Assembly (NCBI RefSeq): GCF_038396675.1
Contig: NC_088931.1
Location: 61,937,501 to 62,001,500 of the forward strand
Direction: 5' to 3'
Length of the DNA stretch: 64,000 nt
Origin: Hydra vulgaris
Lineage: Eukaryota; Cnidaria; Hydrozoa; Anthoathecata; Hydridae
The translations under genes and the position numbers were made by a program. Under the pieces are notes generated by a model. It worked only from the letters and a program-made list of their open reading frames with translations. It did no database searches and was not told the DNA's origin. Positions 1-37,027 of the stretch are shown here, piece by piece. Every line of letters begins with the position of its first letter. Position 1 is the first letter of the stretch.

Positions 1-50
1 TTCTTTTGACTTTGTATTGTATTTAAGATTCTTCTTACTTCAAAACAAAT

Positions 51-608
<558 letters not shown>

Positions 609-676
609 TTGCATGAAACATACAGTTCATGCTAATGAACATGTTTCATGCAATATATAACTGTATGTTTCATAAT
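609..676. repeat. nested inverted repeat
   Basis: ATTGCATGAAACAT is followed 20 bases later by its reverse complement ATGTTTCATGCAAT, and ATGAAACATACAGTT is matched by AACTGTATGTTTCAT further on, so two alternative hairpins share one arm. It lies just left of a (TA)n array and may be part of a mobile-element end; this last point is inference. Confidence 0.7.
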
Positions 677-696
677 TAATTATTGAACAACCCAAA

Positions 697-700
697 TATG

Positions 701-771
<71 letters not shown>
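697..771. repeat. (TA)n microsatellite
   Basis: TATATG-interrupted start followed by pure TA. It lies beyond the 3' end of the Penelope-like remnant that reads on the minus strand, in the position expected of a simple-sequence tail. Confidence 0.95.
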
Positions 772-773
<2 letters not shown>

Positions 774-807
774 AAAGTTTCTCTTCAGCACAAAATGAGT
801 AAATATT

Positions 808-861
808 CTAATAAATAAGACAATTTTTTTAATTTTCATTAAAATCATTTATTTTATAAAT
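808..861 (-). repeat. left arm of inverted 54-bp repeat flanking the Penelope-like remnant
   Basis: Reverse complement of 1629-1682 with about two mismatches over 54 bases. Read on the minus strand, this copy lies downstream of the GIY-YIG frame and is followed after about 35 bases by the (TA)n array at 697-771. Penelope-like elements are known for terminal copies in direct or inverted orientation. Confidence 0.85.
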
Positions 862-1038
862 ACATGTTTTGACTATATCGTAGCCGTCATCAGTTAAAAT
901 ATATTAAAATGCTTAAATCAAAATAGTAAAATTAAGTTGAATTAATAGAGACCTTATAATAAAAAATACAATAAAATGCAATTAAGTAATGTAACAAATC
1001 TTTTAAAAAGATAAAAGAACTGGTAATGTTAAAAGTAA

Positions 1039-1530
1039 CTAGATTGTCATTTTTACATGGTTCACTTGTTTATTAATAGTGGGTTTTTCCCACTCTAAGT
1101 ACATGCTTTCTTTGAGTTTTAATATAAATTTGTTGGAGGTTGAATCCGAAATTAAAAGATTAGCATGATTAAAACTATTAAAACAGCTTTCATTTGAATG
1201 AATATGTTTATAAATGTTTATAATGTGTGAGTTTTTATCCCTTTTTTGGTGCTCCATTATTCGTGTCTTTAAATGGCGAGTAGTTTTGCCAATATAACAG
1301 GATTTACAGCCTGCGCATTCAAATTTATAGACAACGAATGAATTAAAGTCTGTAGGAAAGGGATCTTTTGCGGAAAAACATTTTGAAATCTTAAATGAAG
1401 TAAAAACCAATCTTTCGGTGACTGATTTACAATATCTATTACTGGTTGTGTTTAGTCTTTGTTTAGTTAAATCAGATATTTTTCCAATATAAGGAAGTTT
1501 AAAATATTGACAATTTTGTAGGTTTTCCAA
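1039..1530 (-). pseudogene. Penelope-like retroelement C-terminus (GIY-YIG endonuclease), 5'-truncated
   Basis: The 163-residue frame matches the extreme C-terminus of Penelope-like retroelement proteins. After a lead containing LPYIGKISDLTKQRL comes VVYKFECAGCKSCYIGKT, where the two CxxC-type cysteine pairs and YIGKT correspond to the zinc-linker and second half of the GIY-YIG nuclease motif. Next is an R-rich RIMEHQ helix, and near the end KESMYLEWEKPTINKQ, which carries the conserved Glu and Asn of this nuclease class. The reverse transcriptase that should precede it is absent: upstream sequence turns into the inverted flank within about 100 bases. This is therefore a 5'-truncated insertion, not a host gene. 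The family call rests on motif order; assignment to a named clade is not attempted. Confidence 0.85.
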
Positions 1531-1628
1531 ACATGAGAAATGTCAATATTGGTGTTGTTAATATAAGAGCTGTGGATTTTTTTAATCAACCAAAATGGGT
1601 ACAAGTTGCGTTGCAAGAGATTGTTAAT

Positions 1629-3856
<2,228 letters not shown>

Positions 3857-3857
3857 A

Positions 3858-4020
3858 AGGGGTCAACCATAAATTCCTTTTGCAATTTTTGACTTTTTTT
3901 AATCCCCTCCCCTCTCTGATCAAAACATTGTAACTCTTTAGTAACAAATCCCATACAAGTTGTCATAAAATCAGTAATCCTCCCAACCCCTAGAGGGTGA
4001 CATATTTATGGACGACTCCT
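3858..4020. mobile_element. MITE-like element, GTCGTCCATAAA family, copy 1
   Basis: Starts AGGGGTCAACCATAAAT and ends with the near reverse complement ATTTATGGACGACTCCT. The interior is pyrimidine-rich (CCCCTCCCCTC, CCTCCCAACCCC). A second copy with the same termini and interior lies at 31508-31666. About 160 bp with no coding capacity, so non-autonomous. The superfamily is not determined because no clear target duplication was seen. Confidence 0.7.
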
Positions 4021-4610
4021 AACATAAAAATATTTAATTCTCTCCATCATAGTGTGTAAAAGCAACAAAAAAAATCTTCTTTTTTTTAATTAAGAAAGGG
4101 ATAAGTGTTTTTGTTTTAGAGAATTCTTTTCATAAATAGAATTTTTTCTTTCTGAATAATTTAATTTTTATAATTCAATACCATGAAGAGTTCTTTTGAT
4201 ATAAGTTTTTATTTATGAGCATAAATTTGATAGAATCCATCTGAAAATTGAGAATCTTTATTAAAAATATTTCATTAAACACTTAAAAAAATATTGTCAA
4301 AAAGCAAGCAAAAGATTATTATGTTATGTATAAGTTTGTCTTGAGAAATAATTAATAAGAAAAAGTAATTTTTTTCAAATACCTAATTTTGATTTCATAA
4401 GTAATATTTGTTATAGTTTTTGTTTAAAAGATTTTTGACATGGTTTAATTTACATGGTTTAATTAAATTTACTTACAATGCAATACTTTAAAATATGCTA
4501 ATGACACAGTTTAACTTTTAATGATTTAAATATGTAAGGTTTGTTGAGTTACCTTTACATGCATTATGCTTTTCTGTAATAAAACAAAATCTTGTAACAA
4601 GGCCTGTATT

Positions 4611-4858
<248 letters not shown>

Positions 4859-5170
4859 TAAAAACATGATACTAAAATAGCCATCTGCAGGGAGTTCAGT
4901 TCATACATTTACTGAGGCAGTAGGTTTTAGCTAGTTCAATTTTCCCAAATGACATTTATTACTGCATATAAAATTTTCCCTTTCTTTTTTTCTTTTTCTG
5001 AAAAAAACTATCCTGATTAATGTCATTTTAAACATATTGTTAATGTGTTTATTTTTTTGCTGTTGATTATTTTCTTATATTTTATTTTTTGATAATATTT
5101 TTTTTAAATATTTGTTAATAAAATATAAATTAAATTAACATGGCTATAATAAATTTTTTTATTTATTTAG

Positions 5171-24316
<19,146 letters not shown>

Positions 24317-24406
24317 AGATAATTTTTAGTTATATGCGCTCACAGCTCTTAGATAAAGTGATTTTTTTCCTTCAACCATATAGAGTTGGATCAATATCTT
24401 ATAGCA

Positions 24407-24466
24407 AATAAATTTTATAAGTCTATGCTAAGAAATAATGATATGAAGAAAGTATGAGAAAATAAA
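24407..24466 (+). promoter_or_regulatory. candidate polyadenylation signals
   Basis: AATAAA at 24407-24412 and again at 24461-24466, 90 and 145 bases after the stop codon of the EGF-protease gene. Such hexamers are common by chance in this AT-rich DNA. Confidence 0.45.
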
Positions 24467-24550
24467 TTTGATTTATTTTTTGCATAGACCTATGAAATTT
24501 TTTTTTTAAATATATGAAATTATATTTTTTTAACAATTTTGTAGCACCTT

Positions 24551-24562
24551 TTAGTATGTATG

Positions 24563-24650
<88 letters not shown>
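24551..24650. repeat. (TA)n microsatellite
   Basis: Begins with TATG repeats and becomes pure TA. Lies about 240 bp after the stop codon of the EGF-protease gene. Confidence 0.96.
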
Positions 24651-24657
<7 letters not shown>

Positions 24658-24991
24658 TTTATTTAATATATATTTTAATATGTATTTTTTTTACTTTTAT
24701 TGCATAGAAACTTTAGTGAAACTTCTACTCAATTGTTTTTAGCAACTTAGACTCAATTTGCACAAACAAACCAATTTTCGTAGCATCTATTAGTATAGTT
24801 TTCGTAGCATCTATTAGCAAGTATTAGTAACCATGACATTGTTAAACAATAAAACAAACAAAGTTAAAAATTCAAAAGTATCCATTCATTAAATTTGATT
24901 TGATTGAAAGCAGAATAATCTTAATTGGATCACTCTGCAACCTGCGTAGCTAAACAATACCTTTGAAATATTCAGTACTACACTTTGTTTT

Positions 24992-25038
24992 ATATATAAA
25001 GACTCATCATCATTTTTGATGAGTCTTTATATATAAAC
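24992..25038. repeat. hairpin
   Basis: TATATATAAAGACTCATCA is mirrored by TGATGAGTCTTTATATATA around a short loop. Confidence 0.8.
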
Positions 25039-28000
25039 CACAGTAAAAATGAAAAAAAAAATTTTAAATGATTCTCTACTTATATATATTTAAAATAGCT
25101 TATTTTCCTAATATATGTTAAAAAAGAGTTTAACGCTTAAAAAAAAAAAGTTGGAACAAATCCTGCTTAATTATAAGAGCTTTCCAGCCTAATTGATTTC
25201 AATTCCTAGCACTCAGCGAAACTTAAAGCAACGTTTTTGTAAACGAAATAAGAAACAAGTGGAAGCATGTAAATTGACGAAAGCTGTCTTTGCTTAACGG
25301 TTAACTTTTTAACCCAAACAAGTTAACCGTTGTTAATAGATCGCTGTTCATGGTTATCATGGATCCTGATAATGTTAACCTAGCTTACCCAAGAGCGCCA
25401 CTTATATGAGGTGATAGATAACACATCAAGATACCCTGTAATGCAAATTTTGAAATCTTATAGTTTGTTTAAATAACTTAATTCGTGCGTCAATAAAAAC
25501 ACCCCTGGTTAAGAAACACTTTTTATAATTTGAGAAAAATTGCTGCAAATGTAGTCTATAGCCAGACCAAATTCTGGATAAAATTTCCGATAGAATGGTT
25601 CACTGGTAAAGAATTATGGTTTATATGTTATAGTTAAACTTATGTGTTTTAGTTAAATTTTGTTAGTTTTTTACTATTATACCTTCAAATGTTTCCGACT
25701 ATTGTGGTGTTTGCATGAAGTATTTGAAGAGCAATAAAATTATTTCCTTGTGAGAAAGATACTTCAAAATAATTACATAGTAGAATAAAGGATCATCTGC
25801 CTTTTGAAAATTTTGACTGAAACTAAATAATCGTCAGAATTAAGCGGTTTTTTAATAGTAATTTTCATGGAATATTTACGGATTGTTATACAATATAAAT
25901 TTAGGTTAAGTTTGTAAAAGATATAGTTTAGTAAAGATTGAAGTTTGATTTAGTAAAGTATATGGTTTCATTGTTTTGTTTACAGAGAGAAAACTATAGT
26001 AAAGTCTTTCAGGTAAATTTTAATAATAATACTTTGAAATACGGCATTGCTCCTAGTGTGCACATTATAATTTTCTGTATGTCCGAGGCAAAAATAATAA
26101 AAAGATAAATTTTTTTCTTACTGTAGGATTTAATTGACACAATTCAAAATGAAGCAAAGGTTCATGATGAAAATTTAAGTTCTGTTTAAGCCTGCTCTGT
26201 TTGAGTAAATGTTAGTAAAACAGCTAACTTCCTTTCTAGCAATTCAAATATACCAGCTGTACAATAACTCTGCAAATTTTGCAGAACTACATATGTAGGA
26301 AAAAAGATAGGAAAGACAGTATTAGGCAGAATGGCAAAAAAATGCTATAAAAAAACAAAGTTCTCTTTTGTGAGATTTTATTTTGAATAAATTTTAAAAA
26401 TGTGACTAGTGAATCGCAACAAAAAAAAACAGAAAAGTGCGCGAAAGAAAAGCGCGTTACAAGAGGTTAGAATTATCTTGTTTTATTTCCATATTTTCGA
26501 GTTTTGAGATTTAAAAATAAAAACTTTAGGAGACTTATAATCTGCAACTTTTTTGATTATAAATTAGGTTTCAATATAGTAGGAAAAAACTATTTTGAGG
26601 TACATAACACAATCAATAGCTCAAATTTTTCAAATAGTGTAGACAGAACAAAATAGTTCTCGTAAACGAATAGGTTTTTAAATGAAAATAAGTTAAAGAG
26701 AATTTAAATTTAGAATTTAAAATAAGTTTGGATTGGTGATGTGCTTCCACAACTTCTGAAGAAAGTCTTTAAGACCGGAACAGAAAAACTTTCAATATTC
26801 GATGCAAGATGCAAAAACTAAAATTCTTAAATTATGCACCTTCTAATTTGTCACTTACATTAAAAAATTGGAAGGTAAAAAATTATCTAACTATAAGTCT
26901 ATAAAAAAGTATGAGAAGTTCAAATAATGAGTTTCGTTTGTACTTCTATTTGTTGACTGCTAAAACAAAATCCACGGTCAGCACTTTATTACCGACTAAA
27001 TTTATATTTCCGAAAGAAACACAAAAAGAATTAACTTCAAAAAAAAGTGGCAAACTTGAAGCAATGAGGATAAATGTAACGTCAAACAATGTTTAAAAGA
27101 TCTTAAACAAAAGTTTGAAAGACATTAAATGGACTTGTTGTAGCGAGACTGAAACCTTTATATGCCATTAAAAATGATGGCAACAAAAGCCCCCGGTTTT
27201 TTCTAAATCTAGAAACGATCAAAGAGATTACAAGGTTAGACGTCTAGTTAATTTAAAAATTTGGTGTATTATTAAGTACGCTATATTATGACCATAAAAT
27301 TGATTGTGTCAAATTTGAAAAACCTAGCTCTAAAACCAGAACTTTGTCTCTAGGTCTGTACTCGCTGTACTAACAGCCTGTTATCATGCATAAAACTTTA
27401 TTGCATAGTACGGATGTTATAAACTTGTGTGTTTTTTACTTTTTTTGTCCAATTGTCCAGCTCTTGAAAGAATTTTAAGTAGCACAAAATAAAAAATGTA
27501 CAAAATTTTCAGAGTATCACACTAGGAAATAGTTGCGTACCTCCACAAATATAGATTTTCTAAATACGCTCTAATAACAGCTGACCTTGTTATTAATTTG
27601 TTAGAGAACTCTCTGCATGGAAAATCAATAAAATGTTAGTAGAGAATTTAAGTTTAATTGTCCCGCCCCTCTACAACAGCAAATTGTAATTTGTCAGATG
27701 AATTAATCAATATTTATAATGGCGAGTCTCTTAAAGATTTAAGTAAAAAAATTGATCGAATGTTCAAAGGATCGAATATAAATTTGATTGTAAATAAAAT
27801 TTATAATCAATCACCATTCACAAGTAAAGAATATACATACAAACTATCTTCAGTGATGCATAGATTTCTTCATCGGATTATTTTGTTTACTTGACCTATA
27901 GATAGTACTGTGGCTTCTGGGTCTGAGTCCCCCTCTCGCCTAAACCTTCCATTAGGACCCCAAAATCTATAAAAAAAAAGCTTCTTACATTTGCAAATGG

Positions 28001-28540
28001 GCCCCTAAGTTCGCTACCTTCTTAGGTGTGGGGGAGCCTAGCCGCGGTTCTGCCTATAGAATAAAAATGTTTAGAAATAATGAAAAATTAAAAAAATAAT
28101 TTTCCTAACGCATTCAAGCTTCCTGTTTTATTTTTCATAAATATATTTGTGTTAATGAGAGTGCAAAGTGATTTTGAATAGGATTTTAATTTTAGCTGGT
28201 TGAACATGATATACAAAATAAAAAAAAGAATAAAATTATTTAATGGTTTGAGATTTTCATAAAAATAATTCTTTTTTCATCTTTTGTTTTAAATCACTTT
28301 ATTGTTATTATTTGTTGTTAATAAATACTGCTAAAAAAAAATCTAGTTTTAAGATATATTTCTTGTTTATGAGTTGTATTTTCTAAACTTTTTAAAACGT
28401 GCCCTCTAATGTGGGGTAGGTTTAGACAATGAGAAGCTTAAAGAATAAACATAACAAATGATATAAGAAGTGGATTTAAAAAAATATCATATATAATGGT
28501 ATAAGAAGTTTTGTTTCAAAGTTTTAAAAATACAACCGTA
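25039..28540. other. intergenic, no gene recognised
   Basis: Short open frames at 26911-27096 and 27658-27894 have no recognisable motifs. A less AT-rich patch at 27895-28065 (CCCCCTCTCGCCTAAACC, GGTGTGGGGGAGCC) looks like a dispersed repeat, but no second copy is in the window. A small hairpin around AACGGTTAACTT lies near 25297-25334. Confidence 0.45.
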
Positions 28541-28547
28541 TTTTTGA

Positions 28548-28740
28548 GCAGTCGTGGCGCAGTGGTTAGAGTTCTGGCTCAGAACCCAGAGGTCCGAGGT
28601 TCGACGCCGACTCTAGCCAAAAGCGACATTGGTAAAGAAGGAGGAACTTCTAGTTAAATGCTCTCCCGCGGTGCTCCGTGATAAGGCCGCAAGGACTTCT
28701 GGGAGCACCTAAATAACCTAAAAAAAAAAAAGAAAAAAAA
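28548..28740 (+). mobile_element. tRNA-derived SINE
   Basis: tRNA-like head with box A TGGCGCAGTGGTTAGAG (28555-28571) and box B GGTTCGACGCC (28598-28608), about 70 nt long as in a tRNA. An unrelated GC-richer body follows (AGGAACTTCTAGTTAAATGC, GGGAGCACCT), then an A-rich tail from 28721. This is the standard SINE layout. A diverged copy lies at 22784-22958. Confidence 0.88.
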
Positions 28741-28834
28741 CCGTGGTTGTATTAGACACATTTTAAAAAAAGCGCTTTTAAAAGAGTTTGACAAAAGAAT
28801 TTATCATCTAGGAGCACTATTTAGTTTACTATTA

Positions 28835-29050
28835 TATGACACTTTGTGACAAGGCCAGGGTGTGATCAAAAATAGTTTAAGTTGTTCATACACGACGCTT
28901 TGCGACAAAGCCAAAACACGATCAAAAAAAATTTCAAGTTGTTCGTATACGACACTTTGTACAAAGCCAGGACGTGATCAAAAAAGAGTTCGATATGCTC
29001 ATATTCAACACTTTAAGACAAATCCAGAACATGATAAAAAAAACAAAAAA
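28835..29050 (+). repeat. 58-bp minisatellite, about four copies
   Basis: Units centred on CACTTTGTGACAAGGCC-like sequence occur at about 28841, 28899, 28957 and 29010, each followed by GTGATCAAAAA or a variant. A 100-residue open frame (28862-29164) repeats SCSYTTLC because of it. No sign that the frame is a gene. Confidence 0.8.
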
Positions 29051-29374
29051 CATCAAGCTACTTATGTATTTAGAACAAGTTGTTTTGTAAAAAAAACAGC
29101 TGTAACAAAAAGTCAAACCGATATTTTTACTCATAAGTTTTATATATTGAGCAATCGTTATTAAAAATCCTCATGATATTACAGTTCTTTTAGCTCCGAA
29201 TTACTCAAGGTATTGTGTGGACAATTGTCTAATTAATTGGCAATATTTGATAGAGAATATATATATGTATATATACTTTTTTTCGGATTTTTTTTTTTTT
29301 GTAACGGAAAGAAAATGCATAATAAATCATCCTGCCCCGATTACATGGCCAGAAGACATATTTTTCTGCCTGCA

Positions 29375-29518
29375 AACTAAAAATTATTTTATTTATTTAT
29401 TTTTTTATTTTATTTATTTTTTATTTCGTCATTTAAAAAAAGAATACAATGCCGTTTTATATAAATAAAATTTACATGACCGGGGCTAAAAGAAGACGAT
29501 ATTTGCCTTATCACTACT
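29375..29518 (-). mobile_element. retroelement 3' end with (TAAA)n-like tail, copy 1
   Basis: Shares TTTATTTCGTCA, AGAATACAAT, TTTACATGACCGGGGCTAAA (one mismatch) and ATTTGCCTTATCACTAC with 39401-39509. On the minus strand the conserved part ends in GACGAAATAAAAAATAAATA, a typical LINE or SINE tail. No coding sequence remains. Confidence 0.65.
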
Positions 29519-30289
29519 AATAAATTCAGGCAGACAATAAACTATTATGATAAAACAAACATACTGACAAAATATTATTGTTTCATGACGAACAGCAAAA
29601 ACTCAGGATTTTCATTATGTTTGCCATTTTACCCCGTTTTCTCCAATATTAAGGAAAAAAAACGCGACACGTTTTTTAAATTTGTAGCGTAACACCCCTT
29701 TATTCTACCTCTATTTTAGTTGTTGGCAAATTTTTAGATTTTTTGTGCACTGCACCAAATCAGTGTACTCTAAAAAATGTGTGCTATGAAATTTAGTGAA
29801 TATATTGCTATAGTTTTTTTCGTTTAAAAGAAAGCATACAGTTTTTTCTAATTCTTTAAACTTTTGCTTTTTCTGCTTTACCTTAATGTTAGTAATAAAT
29901 TAAAGTTAGCGTGATTCTGAGAAATCATCTTCATATATTTACAATATTTCAAAAGATTTGTTTTAAGCTTTTATTAAAACATTTAAAAAATCTCAGATAA
30001 GCTTTTAAATAAATCTCAAATAGGCTTTTATTGAAACATTAAAAAAAATCTCATATCACACTCTCAAACTGATTATTTGTGGTGTTATTAAAAAAGATCA
30101 AAAATGCCGAAAATCACAAACTTCCTTTCAAATAAACAACTTCAAGCCGTCAAAATAATATAGTTTACAGGCTGTCCATTTTTTTCCCTTGAATTTAAAG
30201 GTTTACAAAAAAAAAATAATGTTGTATAGGCATATAATGCCTGCCAACCTGATTATATAAAAATTTAACATTGTCAGTTTTTATATAAA

Positions 30290-30600
30290 CTAATATAAAA
30301 AAAATCCATGTCAGTCAGAGAATTTTTAAGATGGTTGTGGAGAAGCATCTTAAATTTTTTTAGTGAAGGTTCTTTTACGTCATTCGGAAGAGAGCTCCAT
30401 TTATAAACTATTCTCATAAAAAAAAATTTTGTACGCATACTAAAGCAGGAGAAATGTTTTTTTAGTTTGAATACTTGACAACGCGTATTGAATTGGTTAT
30501 CAATTTCAAATAAATTTTATCATAATTATTATTACTGCACCATTTAAAGACATTAATTAGATCTCCACGACTTCGTCTTTTTTGTTATTCTATATTTGCT
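30290..30600 (-). pseudogene. LINE reverse-transcriptase C-terminal fragment
   Basis: Minus-strand frames read RRSRGDLINVFKW and, after a frameshift, YKWSSLPNDVKEPSLKKFK. These match RRLRGDLIQTYK and WNKLPKDVV of the full LINE at 54917-55735, in the same order. A diverged, 5'-truncated relative of that family. Confidence 0.75.
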
Positions 30601-31500
30601 TTTTAACTACGCATATAGAAAAGCCGTAGAAAATCGTTAACGAGCCATTGTTAAAGATGTTTTAAGAAATTATGGAGATCTTCAGTCTTACTCTCTACTG
30701 ACACAAATAAAACTTTTTTTATCAAAATTTACTGTATTAGTTTAGTTTATTACTGTATTAGAGTTGCTTATCACTGTATCCGTGTTGTTTATTACAAAAA
30801 ATTCTAACACAGTTTTGTTCACTACTGACACATATCAATTATATATTATTTTCAATTATTGATTGAGTTTAATATATAATTTTTTTATTTCTTATTTATT
30901 TATTGAAAGAGTATTTCCTCTAGTTTGTCTTAACCTCTAACATAACTAACATTTGCTGAAAACGTTTTTAAAATATTACAGTTTAATATGTATATTTAAA
31001 ATGCTTGACGGCGTCTTGAGACAACCGCTAGAGATTCTTAGGCCTAGCTCTTTTCTAAAACCTTGAACCCTGGTTTATATATGAAAAACTGACACAAAAA
31101 ATATTGAAGCATGGCTTCAAATTAAATTGGTTTAAAAAATGAAAGCAACACTGATTAAACAGATTTTGTATAAGATGTTGAAACAAATTGGTTAAAATCC
31201 ATCTATAGAGATATAGAAACCTAGAAACAAAGTGTACTTAGTAATACTGTAATATAAAGAAGGTTTTAAGGTAAACTAAAATTATACGCTAAAGAAGAAT
31301 TAACTTGTTTTTTGTCTATGATTTTATTCACCATTTCATATTTTTTTTAAAACATTTATTAAACGATGGAGATGAAACATGAGAACTTAAATCAATCCGT
31401 TATAACAACAAACATAATACCTAATGTGATAATCTCTTCTCTATAAAATGGTTTTATAAAAGTTGCAGTAAAAATCTGGCTGAAATCTAGTTAAAAATAA
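30601..31500. other. intergenic, nothing recognised
   Basis: A short degenerate repetition of TTTATTACTGTATTAG-like words lies near 30725-30800. No gene seen. Confidence 0.45.
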
Positions 31501-31507
31501 AGTAAGT

Positions 31508-31666
31508 GGATCGTCCATAAACATCATCACGCAATTTTGACGATTTTTGACCCCCCTCTCCCTCATCCCTACATCATAACTCTTAAGTTACAAGTCCAGT
31601 ATGAGTCGTCACAAAAAAACTAACCCCCTCCTCCCAAGATTGTGACGCAATTTATGGACGACCCCT
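31508..31666. mobile_element. MITE-like element, GTCGTCCATAAA family, copy 2
   Basis: Begins GGATCGTCCATAAA and ends TTTATGGACGACCCCT, with the same pyrimidine-rich interior and ACGCAATTT near both ends. Same family as 3858-4020 and better preserved. Confidence 0.8.
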
Positions 31667-32178
31667 AAGAACGAGAGAAAGTTATCTTAACTGCTCAGGT
31701 TAACATAAATATAATTATTGTAATCCAAAAGGATAAAAATGTGCAATAGAATAATATTATGAACAGCGTTGTTATTTTCATTTTTTTTTTTAATGTTTAA
31801 AGTCTTAAACTATATAGTTAAAAAAAAAACTTTGTCAATTTTAATATCTATAATTTTGAGTTAAAGTGTACGTATATTCGTTTGGAAGAATATAAACAAA
31901 CCGTGTTCAGTTGTTAGAGTAAGTACAACACGTTTAAGTAACTTTTTTTTTTAATATTTTATTAGTATTCGTCGCAACAAAAGTATAAACTTTTCAATAT
32001 ATTGTTATATTAACCAAGTTTATCTACAGTAGGTAAATCAATTAATGATTCATCAGAAAAAGGATGAGCAGACAAGTTTTTCTTAAGGATCAGTTAAATT
32101 TTAGTCGCACATTACTCTAGACATTTATAGGATTGTATCAAAAATATCATAAAAAAACTTTTTGTAAGACCAGTATTC

Positions 32179-32414
<236 letters not shown>

Positions 32415-32759
32415 TAGGGTGGGTTAAAAAATATAAAACTTTAGCTGCACAAATCAAACATACTAAAAAAGTTTCTCGTTTATTTCCTGAAATAGGTAGA
32501 GTAAAACCGTATCAAACCGCACACTTATCAATAAAAATTAAATAACTTTTTTACTTTTCATTTTTTTTTAATTAGATAGGTAATAAAAAACCACAAAAGA
32601 TAGCTTAAATATATGTTAAAAAAAAAATAATAAAGTTATTGAAAATATTAAATGTAAAGAAAAAAAACTGTGCTGTTTTAGGTGATATTCTGATAAAACC
32701 GCACATTTGAGAAAACATTGAATTTTATTATTTTTTAAAAATCTTAAATATAAGTTGTG

Positions 32760-33920
32760 TTAAAAAACTACACATTTCTTTGGTAAACATGTTTCTTTGC
32801 ACAACTGCTCCCGACACATCAAATTCTCACATCGCAACATTTCTGTATGTAACTGCACTCTACACATTTTACATGTTGCAACTTTTAATCGTTTGGCTGC
32901 TGGTACTTGTTCTTCATTATTGTTTTGCTGAAGTTGCTCAGACATTTGAGTACTTGGCATAGAGATTCTACGCTTTGCGTTAAGTTTAGCAACTTTCATG
33001 GCTTCTTTTGTGGCTTTTTCTTCATCTTTTTGTTTGAGGAACTCGATCACATTTTCTTTGGCAATACATTTTCCGCAAAATTTTGACATGTTGCACTGCT
33101 TTGATTTCTCAACATGCGATTAATTTCTGGCTCAAAAAAACTGTTTCAACTCTATCTCGATACTATTATTGCAACGCTAAACACATGCTTGATACCTATC
33201 AAAACTTGAAGCTGATGTAGTTGAGAAAGATAGTAATCGGTGTGTAGTTAGAGTAGGTCCTGCGGCGGCTGTTGAAGATGATGAGGTTGTGTCTGAGCAA
33301 GATGGTGTAGGTGCTGCAGAGGCTGCTATAATTGATGAAGGTGGATTAAATGTTTGTGTGATTGCTAAAGCCTTATAATTTATGTAGTTTTTATTAAGTG
33401 GAAATAAGCTAGTGTACTGGAAACTAGCGATTGCATGCAAGAGTGTAAAACATTTACCACTCTTGTACAGCAGTTTGAGCAACGGTGAAAAATTTGTTTA
33501 TCTAAATTCTTACATTTTGAGTCTTTGTAATAATTTGTAAGAATTTCTTTCCATGCTTGTTTGACATGACAATAGACACTTCTATCCAATGGTTGTAGAA
33601 TATGTGAAGAATGCTCTTGTAGACAAACCAAGATTATATTGTTTTTTTTGCACAGCAACACCGCTTCCAAAGTTATGTGATTTGTATGCCCATCTAATAC
33701 TAAAAAATGAATACTACCAATTTGCTCAATTTCGGCTATAAATATATCTTTCAGCCATTCAATAAACGTATCGTGCTCCATCCAACCGGATTTTGAAATT
33801 AAATATTTGGTGCCAACTGAACTACCTTTTGCCCAGTCAGGACGAAAGTTTCTTTTGGTTTTGTATATCACAAATCGTGATGCAAAATATCCATTAGCGT
33901 TGCAGCGTTGCAGCGTTGCA
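32760..33920 (-). pseudogene. pogo/Tigger-like DDE transposase, C-terminal half, frameshifted
   Basis: Minus-strand frame 33871-33380 has SKSGWMEHDTFIEWL, LDGHTNH (second catalytic Asp) and HSSHILQPLDRSVYCHVK, the hallmark order of the DDE_1 domain of Tigger/jerky proteins. After a frameshift, 33482-33177 continues FPLNKNYINYKAL and a Ser/Thr-rich spacer. After a stop, 33089-32760 continues with a Lys-rich helix and a Cys-rich zinc-binding-like tail (CKMCRVQLHTEMLRC). The DNA-binding half and the first catalytic Asp are missing: upstream of 33900 the sequence becomes a triplicated GCAGCGTTGC and two hairpins. Inactive remnant. Confidence 0.85.
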
Positions 33921-33925
33921 GCAAA

Positions 33926-34000
33926 ACGATATACATAAAAGCAGATTTGCTTTTATGCATATCGTCGGTTACTAATGGTTTGTAAACCATTAGTAACAAA
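33926..34000. repeat. two adjacent hairpins
   Basis: CGATATACATAAAAGCA pairs with TGCTTTTATGCATATCG, and immediately after it GGTTACTAATGGTTT pairs with AAACCATTAGTAAC. They mark the truncated edge of the pogo-like remnant. Confidence 0.85.
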
Positions 34001-34279
34001 AGCTGCAGAAAATGCAAAAGTTTAACTGATTATTCTAAGTGATTTAATTCAAACCTTTTTAAATTGTCAAAAAAGATATTAAAAAAGATATTTGAAATCT
34101 AATATATCAAATTCCATTTTGAGAAAATGCAATTTTAAATTCGCCTTAAAATTTTCCAAAGTGCAATTTAAAACGAATTGAATTTGGTACAAGCTTAATT
34201 TAAGATGTATCATTGGAACGACAAAGTTATTCTGTGAAAATTTGGTAGAATATTTATAAGAGATTTCATTAAAATAGGA

Positions 34280-36478
<2,199 letters not shown>

Positions 36479-36988
36479 TATAAACGGAACCGAAAGAACC
36501 TTTTTGATCAAACGTTTCTGCAATTTTTATTTTCCATCTATCGGAGAATCAGGTCAAATGAATCCTGGAGGAATGGGAATCTTTTTGGTATAATATACGG
36601 TACACAAAAACAAACCATTGAAGAGCTCTCCTGCAAAACAAGACAAATCTAATGTTTACCAATAACAAAGTACTGTGTATAGCAGACAATGATTGTCATT
36701 GGTTTATGATTTTCGAGCAAAGCAGGCTCTATCTTGTTGTAATTACACAGACAAATTACTAATATTGTGTAAAAGCAGGCAATTCCTGTTTAGCATTTCG
36801 TGCAAAATCAGACAAATCCAAAAACCAATCAAATTGATCAAAATAAACCACGTGGTTTTTACAACTTTCGAAACTGAAAATTAAAAAAACAAAACAATTA
36901 TGGCTAATAGTGCATTTTGCATTGCTTAAATTTTCAAATTGTTGCAAAGTAATTATTAATAGTTTAGACCTGTTATAATGCAAATTAA

Positions 36989-37027
36989 TAATACCACCGG
37001 TAAAAAGGCATTTTTACCGGTGGTATG
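36989..37027. repeat. hairpin
   Basis: AATACCACCGGTAAAAA is mirrored by TTTTTACCGGTGGTAT with a GGCA-sized loop, inside the element at 36481-38695. Confidence 0.85.

Noticed and set aside
28862..29164. 100-residue frame with repeated SCSYTTLC
   Set aside because: It follows the 58-bp tandem repeat, has no start context, splice context or recognisable domain.
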